A DNA stretch of 64,000 bases from contig CM030859.1 of the NCBI GenBank assembly GCA_018105865.1, positions 7,516,168-7,580,167 on the forward strand. Reading direction: 5' to 3'. The DNA is from Metaphire vulgaris. Its lineage: Eukaryota; Annelida; Clitellata; Crassiclitellata; Megascolecidae. Within the stretch, counting starts at the first letter, position 1; every line of letters begins with the position of its first letter. Below, piece by piece: positions 29,561-40,060 of this stretch. The notes under the pieces are model-generated. The model worked only from the letters and a program-made list of their open reading frames with translations, was not told where the DNA came from and did not search any database. The translations under genes and the position numbers were made by a program.

Positions 29561-31340
29561 CTATGATGAATATAGTGATCGATAGTCTCTACAGAACCAG
29601 CGTGAAGCTTTAGGTGCTGTTTTGAGTGCAACACATTTGAAATCGTACCATTTCAAACAGCTGTCACAGGCTACACTTTGCTTTCCCAGTTTATGGTTGC
29701 AAAAGCCACAGGTGTACAGCTTAGACTTAGCTTTTGCTGTGAGGACTGCCTCAACAGCTTCCCAAGCATCATCTGTGAAGTATTTCCTCACCAATCGCAT
29801 ATCCACTGCAGCATCAATGCATGCACGTGGAATTAAATCTGCATGACATTGCATCTGGGTTAATCTTATTGGCTGTTTCATCGTCAAGGCTATGTCAACT
29901 TCATCAGCAGCGACAAACCAGGATAGCATAACTTAAAACACAAACAGTTATACAGTTAAAGATGATTTCAATCATAAAATTAACCATACAGCAATATCAG
30001 TAGGTTTCAGTGTCCCGTCTTAATTCTATGGTGCATAATATCAGCATTGTTTTATCGTGGAAAATGATGTGGAAGCACAGTATTCGCTGTTAAGTTTAAC
30101 AGCTTTGAACACAGATGAGAAAGCAAACTTTATATAGGTTAGGTTTCTCATATGACAATGCACGTTAACGCCACATCAGAGGATGGAACTGTGCATATGT
30201 TATTCTGAGCCAATCAGAAAAATATACTTGTGCACGATTGCACTCATTCGAGGAAGAATGCTTACTCTTCTCTTTCGAAGAAGATGGTAACTTGGCGAAT
30301 GGTACCATGCGATCACCTCTCCGGTGCTTTGGCAGGCCTATGACTCGTTTCCTGACCTCTTGGGCGACCGCATCGCTTCATGCGAGGGGGCAATTTGATA
30401 CCTACATAAAACATAGTATAAGCTTTTGTATCACGCCAGTGCAAACCAATACATACATACATACATACATAAAGTTCATTTACTAGGCGCAATTATTACA
30501 AATGCGCCTCGGTTGCCAGGTCAAACATATATGTTTTAAGTCGAGCAAGAAAAATGTCACGGTTTAAAATTCCATCTCTGAGGGGAGGCGGAAGTTGATT
30601 CCAGAGTGCAATAAAACGCTAGTTGCAAACTTACATACAGACATAATGCAATGCAACATAAATTGCCCGTAGACACAAAGGTACTTTATTGTGTTAAGAT
30701 TTTCGTATCACCTTTAACTGATTGCAGCCTTGTTTGAACTTCTGCCACATCTGGTGTGGTGCATGGACAATCAGTGTCATCGTCATTTCCAACATCACCT
30801 GTGACATGCAAAGTACAGACACTGGATTATGAGTCTTCAATATTATATTGCACTTAGAATACAAGTACGTCACCTAGCTCTATCACTAACGTACACAAAA
30901 AAAGATTATGCAAGTTTAAGGCGCAAAGTTAAACAATGTTGTTAACTCATTACAACATGGAAACAATACATTCAAATAGACAACATCACGTTCTACTAAC
31001 TAACTACTAACCATCTAGTACATCTGCATGGTCAGTCGTGTCATGTTCTGTGACAGGAAGATGTTGATCGATATCCATCGGAACAATTCCTTGATGTTCA
31101 CCTGCGTCGTCCATATCCAGTATATCGGCTTCCACATGTGGCTCAAGCAAGGTTGATTTGTCGTCGGTTGTCGGTACAACATTTGGTATTACTTCTACTC
31201 TTAATCCAGCACCTTGTGCTGTATCTGAAGACGCATCAGCAACTAACTCGACAGCGGCACGTTTACCGCCTTGCCACAAGCGCTCAAGCTGTTTGTATAC
31301 TTTCACCCATTCATAAAATTCAGCCGTACCAACATCAGCG
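29561..31340 (-). pseudogene. Transposon gene, C-terminal part of a SWIM-transposase-associated protein with a PHD-like zinc finger
   Basis: Four exon-like pieces on the minus strand: about 31007-31340 (WVKVYKQLERLWQGGKR, then acidic); about 30711-30798 (GDVGNDDDTDCPCTTPDVAE); about 30270-30420 (KLPPRMKRCGRPRGQET, then VIGLPKHRRGDR in another frame); 29561-29933 (MLSWFVAADEVDIAL, DMRLVRKYFTDDAWEAVEAV, then a C4HC-type finger CGFCNHKL...CDSCLKWYDFKC...WFC). The donor GTAAGC at about 30266 joins in frame to the last exon, giving KEK/MLSWFV. This layout is typical of cnidarian and other invertebrate SWIM-transposase proteins (recalled, not searched). The frame change inside the third piece marks it as damaged. 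Confidence 0.6.
30487..30612 (-). mobile_element. LINE tail fragment
   Basis: Minus-strand translation reads ALWNQLPPPLRDGILNRDIF then LARLKTYMFDL, the LINE C-terminal signature. A (CATA)n tract lies just left, at 30452-30472. Confidence 0.65.
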
Positions 31341-31485
31341 TGTAGATTAGTATGTTTCGGCCGTCACAACCGCTGACATAACCATAATGCAAACAAGCTT
31401 CATATCGGACAAATTTTTTGTAATTCTGGTAACCCTGAAAAACGCATCTCTGAAAATGATAGCAAAGGGGTCATAATAATCAGCT

Positions 31486-31616
31486 TAGACGTGTAGTGGT
31501 CCGATCATCGGCTATAGAGCTCTGCTGGGGGAGGTAAATAAGTGGAGATATACCCAGTAGACGTTTAGTGATCCGAGCATAGCTCTATAGCCGCTGATTG
31601 GATCACTACACGTCTA
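31486..31616. repeat. Inverted repeat with a third partial copy
   Basis: 36-bp arms 31486-31521 and 31581-31616 (TAGACGTGTAGTG..TCC...GCTATAGAGCT) differ at about four positions. A third copy of the same sequence lies between them at 31558-31590. Confidence 0.85.
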
Positions 31617-32979
31617 TAGGCCTATCAAACTGACATCAGCGGGTCTGCTCATCTGAGCGGATTATTATTACCCATGGCAAAGGACCGAGTACAAAGCACT
31701 ACACTGTGGCACACACAGCTACACTGCGAAAGAAATAGATAAGATTCACTTCGATTACTTGCTGCTGTGATCGGAGTGACTGGACGCGTAGACAGATTGA
31801 TTCAGGTTATTTAGATTCGACATTTCACCCGATGTCACGTACAATTCGGATAAATTAAAACGAATATCGTACGCTTTCAAAAATATAGCACTCTTTCAAA
31901 TATGGCGATCTCCTTCAAGTGATTGGTGGAAGGAACCACGTGATTTTTTCCACCAATCACCGCCACCTGCCCACATTTTAGCCGATGTCCTTTGGATACG
32001 GGCTGCCCGCATTTTAGACACTGCCTACTTGATACCTAGGAAATAGTTGTAAAATTAGTTGCAAAAAGTTTAACTATATTTTTTAGTTTAGTTAACTATT
32101 TTAGAATGTTAGTTTGCAACTAAAAGTTTAACTACTTATTTTTAGTTTAAATTTAGTTATAGTTTAACTAATGTTTTTTAGTTACTGGTAGTTGCCCATC
32201 ACTGATAATACCCTCCATAAAGTTAGCAGCGAATTCGATATTTGCAGAATTGCTACAAAAAGACACCTAATTGCTTAAATTTACTTTCTCATTAAATTAA
32301 TTATTTCTAATATATTTTAATTTCTGTCTATTTGTACGACAAGTGTTAGCCCTCTGGAATATACAACTCCAATATTATGTCAATATCTCTTCGACATAAA
32401 AAGTGTTGGGCCATTTAGGTATTCACCAATGCTATTTAATAGCTAGCCTAAAAGAGTCATCCTTGTTATATTAATTTTTAAAAAAGCTTAAAATTTCTGG
32501 CTATTTCAACAAGTGTAGCCCTCAGGACTATATCCCTCAAATATTACGTCAATATCTCTAGAAAGTGAGATTTACTACAGCCAAAACTTCATTACAAATG
32601 TTTCAAAAGAATTTGATAGCCACACTGCTACAATTACCATCTCATTTGAGTTTGATATATTTTCTGTGTTTTGAAATACTGTTAAATTTCCTTCTTTCTG
32701 TCAGTGTGATGCTCTCAAACATGGCATAGATTCTAGAATTCTTATTGGAGTTTAACATTTAACAGCCACAAGTAATTATTTCTAAATTAATTAATGCAAA
32801 ACCTCTTAAAATGCACAATAGTTTATCTCATCTTTAATCACAAAACACATCACTGCTAAGGACTGAATATTCTGGAACCTAGATTGGTCGCAGATTTGCC
32901 AAACTACACACATATAATTTCGTAACTGAACTCCGATGACAACCCCTTGATCACAGTGACATCTAAAGAACCGCAGCAG

Positions 32980-35000
32980 CAGTAATGTAATGTAATGTAA
33001 TGTGAAATTTGTATAGTGCCTCTTCTATTTCTATTCAGAAGTGCTTTTGGCTTTGGAGTCGCCTGGTAAAGTAGTGAGACTTTAGCTTTCGCATTGAGCA
33101 GAGCGAGGGAGTAGGAAGTGATTCCCAAATGGATGGGTTCATTACATTCCAGAGGGAGGGTCCAGTCACTGCAAAAGCCTGACGCTGAGTAAGAGCAGTG
33201 AGTGATCTGGGGATATAAACATTCTTCTGATCAGTGGAGCGGAGCAGGCGATGAGCAGTGGAAGAGGATAAATTTGAAAAGCTCAGTAATGTACCATATA
33301 TATTCATGATAAAGTCGAGGAATTTAAGGCCAATTCACAGGATATATATCCTGACCTCGACTTATACGCGAGGCACTAACTGTTGGGTAAAGTTTCTATA
33401 CATAGGATGTCGAAAATAATTAATTTAGCTAACTCTTTGCGTAATTAATTATTTTCAACATATGCTATGGCATCTGAATAAAAGTTGACATCAGCGATTT
33501 TAAGATTGGTAATTTATAGGTGCCACATAAATATTAATTAATTATTGGTGCTACATAAATATAAAAAATTCAAAATTACTGGTAATTAAGATTTTTATAT
33601 TGTCAAGAATGAGCGAATAGCAGGTTTAAAATTTTCTTAATCGTCAGGAATCCATCTGGGAATGTCAAAATCGTTCAGTTTCTCGATAGTTCAAAGTTAA
33701 AACGCAGTTTTTTTCAAAGTTAAAATGCAGTTTTTTCAATCAAAACAATGCGGCGCTGGGTCATGACTTTAGACACCTTCAAATTCCCAAAACATGCCCA
33801 CTAAGACTCATGAAATGGCCCGCCATTGTTCCGACTCTCACTATCATCTCAAGAGGGTTGAGGAGCCTTAGCCACAAGTGACTGCAACATTTAGGACAGA
33901 TTTCGACTTTTATAGCTGGGTCATGACTTTAGACACCTTCAAATTCCCAAAATCTAGGGGTCGACTGATACTCGGATCGACTTTATCAAGTAAGACTGGG
34001 TCTGACCATGAAATGCTGCAGAAACAATAATTACTTGTTTGAATTTAATGCAGTCAGAAATTGGAAGCCAATGGAGGGTGTTAAGCATAAAGTCTGAGAT
34101 GCTTGGGTAGTGAGGAGCCTTAGCCACAAGACAAGCTGCAACATTTAGGACAGATTGCAGAGTGGAGAGCAGGCTTTTGGACAGGCCAAGATAAAGAGAA
34201 TTGCAATAGTCTAACCTACTAGCCACAAAGCACGAACCAGAGATTTGACTGCAGATAAAGAAAGTGAAGAACGAATAACCCTAATTTGCCTAAGTTGGTA
34301 AAACCAGGATCGAGAGAGTCTAGCAAAGTGCTCTTTGAAGGTCAGGTTACTGTCAAAGTAAATACCAAGGTTTTGATACAATTTGAGAAGGATAGATTAG
34401 GAAAGAGAGAGAGGTCTTAATTTCATTTCTATTTCAGGTAAGTCATAATCAATTTTTTGATTGCAGATGTTTTAAATAAGTCAGATAAGTCCAGTGTTTC
34501 AGGTTTTTGTATTGGATGCAAATCATGCTAAGTATAATGGAAACCCAATGTCTTATAGTCAGTGGAACCATGCATGTTCATCCTCCCGATGGCTGTGACA
34601 ACATATATAAGATAATCTCCAGCCAACAGTTTCGGTTCCTAACAACATCTCAAGACGCAGATTTGTTTAATGTTTACAGCGTAAAATGGTATTTATCAAG
34701 GCTGTACAGCGTCTCGAGACTTTGACTTTAGTCACTTAGCTATGTTACTGCGCTTTTAAGAAATTGTCAAGATTTTTCAGCTACCAAATAATAATAATAA
34801 TAAAGTTGAGTTTTGTCAGGGTTCAGTCGAAGTTTTAGGAAAACATCCAACCCTTTAATTTCAGTTCTAAAGAGTTGGAACTGCATTGTTTACTGACTGA
34901 GTGAGCTCAGTATGAGAAGAGTGACGGTTTCAATGTCGGTAAATTTGAATGTCATCAGGATAGAGGCTGGACAGTGAAGCCAAACAAGCTAATTAAAGAG
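32980..35000 (-). mobile_element. Decayed LINE (CR1/L2-like) reverse transcriptase, interrupted
   Basis: Reading minus from about 35000: a degraded active-site box (YPDDIQIYRH-like), LKLRLNPDKTQ, then LGIYFDSNLTFKEHFARLSR, SRLDYCNSLYLGL (33954-34226), and after a roughly 650-bp interruption RSLTALTQRQAFAVTGPSLW with MRKLKSHYFTRRL (33035-33307). Several frameshifts; dead. Confidence 0.75.
33755..34160. repeat. Local direct repeats within the LINE relic
   Basis: GCTGGGTCATGACTTTAGAC plus the following 18 bases occurs at 33755 and 33915. GAGGAGCCTTAGCCACAAG plus GCAACATTTAGGACAGATT occurs near 33860 and 34112. This is consistent with slippage or patchy duplication. Confidence 0.8.
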
Positions 35001-35083
35001 CAAAGGTCAGCAGTATAAAGAAATAAATAAATAAATTACAGCAAAGGACCAAAAATTAGTTTTACAACACAAACACCTACAAG

Positions 35084-35826
35084 CTCCCTCTAATCGCGAA
35101 AAAGCGCTTGACGCATTTGGAATGAATTTTTGGCACAGATATTACTAAAGAAATATCCAGCAGTCTTATGTTTATTTAACTTGCGTTTACTGACATCAGT
35201 TTTTGTACAGTAAATATACTGTCTTTCTTTAACGACCAATAAATGAGAAAAACGTTAAGACCATATCTGTTTAGGTCGAGATTTGGTTTTCATTACTAAC
35301 TGCAAATACTTGGAATGTTCTCATTCAGACATTCAGGCTAGCAGAACACACTGAGTTTGAGGTCTTTTCGCTGCTCTGAGAAGCATCTCAAGATTCTCAG
35401 CTAGGCAATTGGCCAACTTTCAGCCAACTTTCAAGGTGGCCAACTTTCAACGGGTCTGCGGGAAACCGGGTACATCTCAGTTGCTCCCCGACTTTGCTGG
35501 AGCGTTGCAGCCAGCCAGTTGTGTTGATAGATACCCAACAGACCTATAGTGGCATCAGACGGAATGCTGCTGTGCTGTGTGCATGCAGTTCCCGTCTGCT
35601 CGCCTGCTGCTTGTCATTTGACACTCGCCTAATGTCGCTCGACCTACACTGTATATGCTACATCCAGTATTCACTCTCCAGACTAAAGTCCGAAGTCCAA
35701 CGGCTTGATTTCCAAAAAATATAGTACACCACGCTATGATATTAAAAAATCACTGTGCGGAGGTTAGAAACTGCTGCACGACATTATTTTTTGCCTGAGC
35801 GGCCGTGCAGCTTAGAGGGAACATTG
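35084..35826. mobile_element. 743-bp non-autonomous hAT-type element
   Basis: A perfect 8-bp target duplication CCTACAAG (35076-35083, 35827-35834). The right end reads CAATGTTCCCTCTAAGC on the minus strand and the left end CTCCCTCTAATCGC. The right end belongs to a common hAT-MITE type. No transposase seen. Confidence 0.75.
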
Positions 35827-35911
35827 CCTACAAGTAAATCATCAAGGGGCAAGTGTACAATGGGAATTAGGTACCGATTTTAATGTCACCGAATGTTACA
35901 ACCACATTAAA

Positions 35912-36890
35912 ATGCACAGTTTAAGTATTTTTGATTTGCAAGACCCTCTGGGTTCACAGGAAGCCGCTAACAAACGCTATGTGGACACAACAGTGTCTAA
36001 TAAAGTTTTACACTCGGGTTATATGATGACCAGTGTTCTCAATGTGGGTAGAAATAAAATTACCACTCTTGGGGCACCGACAAGCCCACAAGACGCAGTT
36101 AACCAGCAGTACGTTGAATGGCGACAGCATGTTGGGAACATTGGAAACTCCTAATATTAATGTGCACGGCCCCACACCTTCGATTGCGGGCTTGGTCGAT
36201 ATTTACTCAGGCGGTGTCTCGACGCCAGCCAGCCTGGGCTTCGGCCTGCATGTGTGTAATACGCTGGGCACGGCTCATTGTCACTTTGCATGGGATCGTA
36301 ATGGGTTTTCACTCTACAGGGCAGATGGTGGGGATGGGGTTGTAATTACAACCGTGATGAACGGTCGGCTGACTGTGCTGTAAGATCCGGTTAATGCCCA
36401 AGACTGCGCCACAAAAAACTACATCGACACAAAGCCTTTGTTAGACTATGACGGACATGTACCTCCCTTCACTTCAAACTACTCTCAAACGGGATTTGTT
36501 GCAACAGCCAGTACGTTTTTCAATGCAAACTTTCAACCGTTTATGGCTTTTGCGCCCCAGGCACCTCTCGGTATGAATGGTGAATGGGCTACTGCGGGAC
36601 AACAGGCGGGTGCCTGGCTTCAAATTCAATGTCCCGCTGCAGTGCGGATTTGGAAAATTCGTTTGCACGGACGTAATGCTAACGCTGAATGCATCACTAG
36701 CTGGAATTTAGCTGGGTCAATGGGGGTTGCCTTTACTACTTTGCTTTCTTTGACCACAACTTTGGGCTCGATAGTAACAATTTTTAATATTTATCGGTTA
36801 AATGTTGTGACAGTCGAGATTAATAACACGGGACTTTTCATTTTCAAATATTCACTCGTAAAGTATGATTTGAAGTGGTGTGAAATATAA
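35912..36890 (+). pseudogene. Tail-fibre/discoidin-like structural gene of a virus-like element, frameshifted
   Basis: Three successive reading frames form one gene. 35912-36154 has repeats of the phage-fibre type (QEAANKRYVDT, then NKITTLGAPTSPQDAVNQQY). About 36120-36383 has AGLVDIYSGG and LGFGLHVCNTLGTAH. About 36385-36890 has NAQDCATKNYIDTKPLLDYD, FNANFQPFMAF, WLQIQCPAAVRIWKIRLHG and IYRLNV, a discoidin (F5/8C)-like beta fold. At least two frameshifts. Such genes occur in Polinton-like elements of invertebrates; that assignment is from memory. Confidence 0.6.
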
Positions 36891-36961
36891 ATAGCCTTGA
36901 CAGCTGATTGCAGAAATATAAAAATCTGAGACACGGCTCTTCAAGCTATTTATATTTTACA

Positions 36962-37571
36962 ATGTCGGTGGATCTGCATTTTAAAGTTAGAGCTTATCTT
37001 AGGCGCAAGGGGGAAGTGAATGATTATACTAAGTATAGTTTGAGTTGGATAAATGGAGTTTCGGCGATAGTTTGTTGGAATTATTCTTTTGATAGACCAA
37101 CCCAAACAGAGTAGGACGGTATCCCTCAGCGTGAATTGGATTTTGAACCTCAGAATGAAAAAATCATGACCTGTTTCACAAATTCACAGTCAAAGGACTG
37201 TAACTGCTGTTGGAATATACAACCTAAACGTTGGTTATCTTTGGATACCCAGCTTTTCTGAAATAAAGACTAATAATATTGATATTACATTGAAAAAGGG
37301 TTTTTATAAAATAAAGGTGATTGGTAAAGCTAATGTTCATTGACTTGGAAAAATTGAAATATGCTGTTTAGCCGAGAGCGGTGGACCTACTGTAAGTGCC
37401 GGTGATAGGATTATAACCACAAATATTTTTGAATTTTCAAGCCTCCAGTTTGTAGAGAGCAATGATATTAGAATTAGATTGATCACGGATGCTGGTTCAC
37501 CGTCAGTTGTTTCAATCAATATAAACTATGATATTACAACTATCATTGAGGTATCTAACTTTTCCGACTAG
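36962..37571 (+). pseudogene. Decayed beta-rich protein gene next to the fibre-like gene
   Basis: An initial ORF (MSVDLHFKVRAYLRRKGEV) is broken. The later part reads GLNVGYLW-like, then ESGGPTVSAGDRIITTNIFE, QFVESNDIRIRLITDAGSP and VVSININYDITT, with at least one in-frame stop. The alternating pattern suggests a jelly-roll or fibre-associated domain. Function unknown. Confidence 0.5.
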
Positions 37572-37689
37572 AGATTTGCAAGAGTGACTCTATTTTTGAA
37601 CCAAAATCAACATTCGCAAATCTTCCAGCGGTAAAAATCATGAATTAGATGTTCGTTCTTTTCTCTTAGCATTGTTCACGTTAAAATAA

Positions 37690-38300
37690 TTGTTCACGTT
37701 AAAATAATAAGCATCTATCCCGACTTAGCGTTTCCTAAGGAAAGCCCTCACAACTTTTGGCTTCAGAAAATCAGCCAGATAGATAATTTTCTCGAAAGGG
37801 AAGTTGACGTTCGCAGCGGCTTGGCTAAAAAATATGGGCGTGCCTATGGCATTCTAGACAGGGCTCTGTACAGGTGTGGGGGGGTGGTAGCGGGGCTGGA
37901 GACGACAGGCATTGCTCTTGCCACCACTGGGATCGGCATAATACCGGGGGCTGTCTTGGGTGGTGTAGGTCTGCTTTGCTTTGTCCTCAAGGTATCATTT
38001 CTAGCTTTGCAACGAGCATTTTTGAAGAAGCGAAGAAAGCACGAAGCCATCGCCGTGACTGCACAAGCGAAACGCAGCACAGTGCACGATCACGTTTCAA
38101 AAGTGTTGAATGATAACGTTATAACCAAAGAGGAATTTATAGTAAGTGAAGCTGAAAAATATAATAATTTGAAAGCAGATATCCGAAAACCCGCTGCAAA
38201 GCAACAAAATAATAAAGAGGAACCTCAGAAATTTGATGAAATAAAAAAATTCTGTTGTCTCCACAGTTTCAACAAATTATCAAAGAAGTTTCAAAGTTAA
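37690..38300 (+). CDS. Membrane-segment protein of the virus-like gene cluster
   Basis: An open frame runs from about 37690, upstream of the first ATG at 37821. It contains NFWLQKISQIDNFLEREVDV, AKKYGRAYGILDRALYRCGG, a long Gly/Ala/Ile-rich hydrophobic stretch (residues about 25-65 from that ATG), a basic segment KKRRKHEAIAVTAQAK, then HDHVSKVLNDNVITKEEF and a charged tail. The KYGRAY/hydrophobic/DxIxxEEF layout is one I associate with uncharacterised proteins of invertebrate virus-like elements. Tandem copies of GTTCACGTTAAAATAATT at 37670-37707 lie upstream. Confidence 0.6.
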
Positions 38301-38392
38301 GATAAAAATATCATGTATTTCTTCATGAAACCAACAACAAAGTTGTAATTAAGTTTTAGTTATTCACATCAAAGTTGTGAAGTGTCATTGAA

Positions 38393-38975
38393 TTACACAT
38401 TTATATCTTCTTCTCCTGCTTCCTCCCAAAGGTTTGGCATTAAGTTTAGATGAGAATCCCTCAGAGGTAAAGGAGACGTAGTCTCCTCCAGTTTCATCTT
38501 CTTTTTCATATCCTCGCACATTGCACACTGGCAGGGTTTGGGTTGATGGTAAATCGGGTCCGTTTGATTAAATGTAGTTGGGGTTGTCCACCCCGAATCC
38601 ACTCCGCTGGCTTGTTGACGGGTCCAGGTGTTTGTTTGCACATTCATCCTCTGTCGATGATTTTCGAATCTCTGCTGCTCCAGTTCTACTAATTTTTTCA
38701 AAAAAAATATAACATCATTAAATCTTTAATAAAACAAAGGTAAATAAGACGATACAACCTTTGTTTCATACCAATCTCGTAGACTTGGAGGTGGAGATCA
38801 GCGATTCTGGCTATATAACCATTCATAACCTTCTGCATCCTCAACACTTTGTTATTCAACTGATCTTTTTCTATTTCAAGATAATATATTTTATTTTGCA
38901 ATATAGTGATTCGCTGTCGAGAACATTGCTGCCGGTGCTCTTCAGTCAAAGACATCACTGCAGCACTACACACAA
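38393..38975 (-). CDS. Coiled-coil protein, two exons, convergent to the membrane-segment gene
   Basis: The first piece (38955-38780) reads SLTEEHRQQCSRQRITILQ, then NKIYYLEIEKDQLNNKV and LHLQVYEI, a heptad-like pattern. A donor GTATGA and acceptor AAAATTAG about 85 bp apart would join it in frame to VELEQQRFENHRQRMNVQ and a proline-rich tail with CQCAMCEDMKKKMK, ending at 38393. The intron is inferred. Unknown family. Confidence 0.5.
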
Positions 38976-39402
38976 CTTCGTTGTGATTTGATTATATTGT
39001 TTGAAAAAAACTGCGCATATGTGTTTTGCCATTGCCAAATTGCGATTGTGATATTCCCAGATTGATTGTTGGCTCTTTTTAAGAAAATGGTAAAAAACCT
39101 GTAATTGTGCTAATTCTTCACAACATAAAAGTCTTAATTTTTTCTTCCATGAATTTTTATATTTCCTTAAACGACAGCATATTGACAATTAATATTTACT
39201 GAAGGGTAATTTTATACTTATCAAGACAAAGGCTTTGTATTTTTTCATCACATCCGTCGACCAAGCCCCTGTAGAATTCTAACAAAGCCTCTTGACTGGC
39301 TAGTGAATATTCTACACGATTTTTTAGTTTTCTTAATTCTTTTATTTTTGTTTGTAGTCTACGTCTTGTATGATACATGCTTACCCTCTGTAGATTTTTC
39401 AT
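38955..39402 (-). CDS. Two further coiled-coil ORFs upstream of the previous one
   Basis: 39402-39196 codes MKNLQRVSMYHTRRRLQTKI, then LRKLKNRVEYSLASQEALLE and a stop. 39188-38955 codes RLRKYKNSWKKKLRLLCCEE. They may be exons of the same gene as the following ORFs or separate compact genes; I found no in-frame splice that settles it. Confidence 0.4.
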
Positions 39403-39479
39403 GGATATAAGTCGAGGTTAGGATATATAACCTGATCTCCAGCGCTTAAATTTACCCAGCAGACCGTTGAATAACTTCT

Positions 39480-40060
39480 GCTGGTTGGCCATTACTATTT
39501 TCAACACTTTGTTATTCAACTGATCTTTAAACGTCGGCAAGATAAGTATTTTATTTTGCAACGGGAGTGCGGCGTTTATAAACGAGAACATTGCTTCGGT
39601 GCTATTCAGTCAATGACATCACTGCAGTCTATAAACGTTCTTCAATGGAATATGATTTGATTATTAAGAAGTAAAACAAGATGGCAGCATATCTGTTTTA
39701 GCCAGTGTGGCCAAATTGCACAAAAGAATATATTTTAAGCTTGTGAGGGGTCGGATTTTGACCAGCATTCATGCACGCCACGTCACTTCTACCGTAAAGA
39801 AACCTAATAAATCCACCAAATTGGGTTTTCTTCAAAATTTTTGAATTTATCTGTTCCCAAGACACCCACCTCCAACTTTGCCGTTGAACCAAGAGGGGTC
39901 ATCACAGAAAAAATTTTATATTTATCAAGAACAAATTTTTTGTATTTTTCCAATTATGGGCTGTAGAGTGGGCCAAACCCCCAAAGAATTCTAACAAAGC
40001 ACGGATGGATGGAAAGTGCAAAGATTTTTTGTTTTCTTAATTCTTTTGCAAACCGCATCT
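39480..40060 (-). pseudogene. Degenerate second copy of the coiled-coil locus
   Basis: 39499-39640 repeats 38845-38965 (ACACTTTGTTATTCAACTGA and TATTTTATTTTGCAA). 39905-40050 repeats 39205-39335 (TTATCAAGA, AGAATTCTAACAAAGC, TTTCTTAATTCTTTT). Insertions and stops break every frame. Confidence 0.7.

Larger units (their letters stand above)
27157..32025 (-). mobile_element. Inner 4.9-kb DNA transposon inserted in the outer element
   Basis: Terminal inverted repeats AGGCAGTGTCTAGAATGC and (reverse complement) GGCAGTGTCTAAAATGCG extend through GGGCAGCCCG. A perfect 8-bp duplication TACTTGAT flanks it (27149-27156, 32026-32033). It carries a minisatellite at its left end and a spliced minus-strand gene (29561-31340). 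The TSD length and the transposase-like gene suggest a hAT- or MULE-like element; the superfamily is unproven. Confidence 0.8.
26797..32204. mobile_element. Outer TTAACTA-rich inverted-repeat element, interrupted
   Basis: Ends CAGGGATGGGTAACT and (reverse complement) CAGTGATGGGCAACT. ATAAT flanks both sides (26792-26796, 32205-32209). Both subterminal regions are full of TAGTTAACTA motifs in opposite orientation. Without the inserted element (27157-32025) it would be about 530 bp, a MITE. Related ends occur at 49373, 51608 and 54392. Confidence 0.75.
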
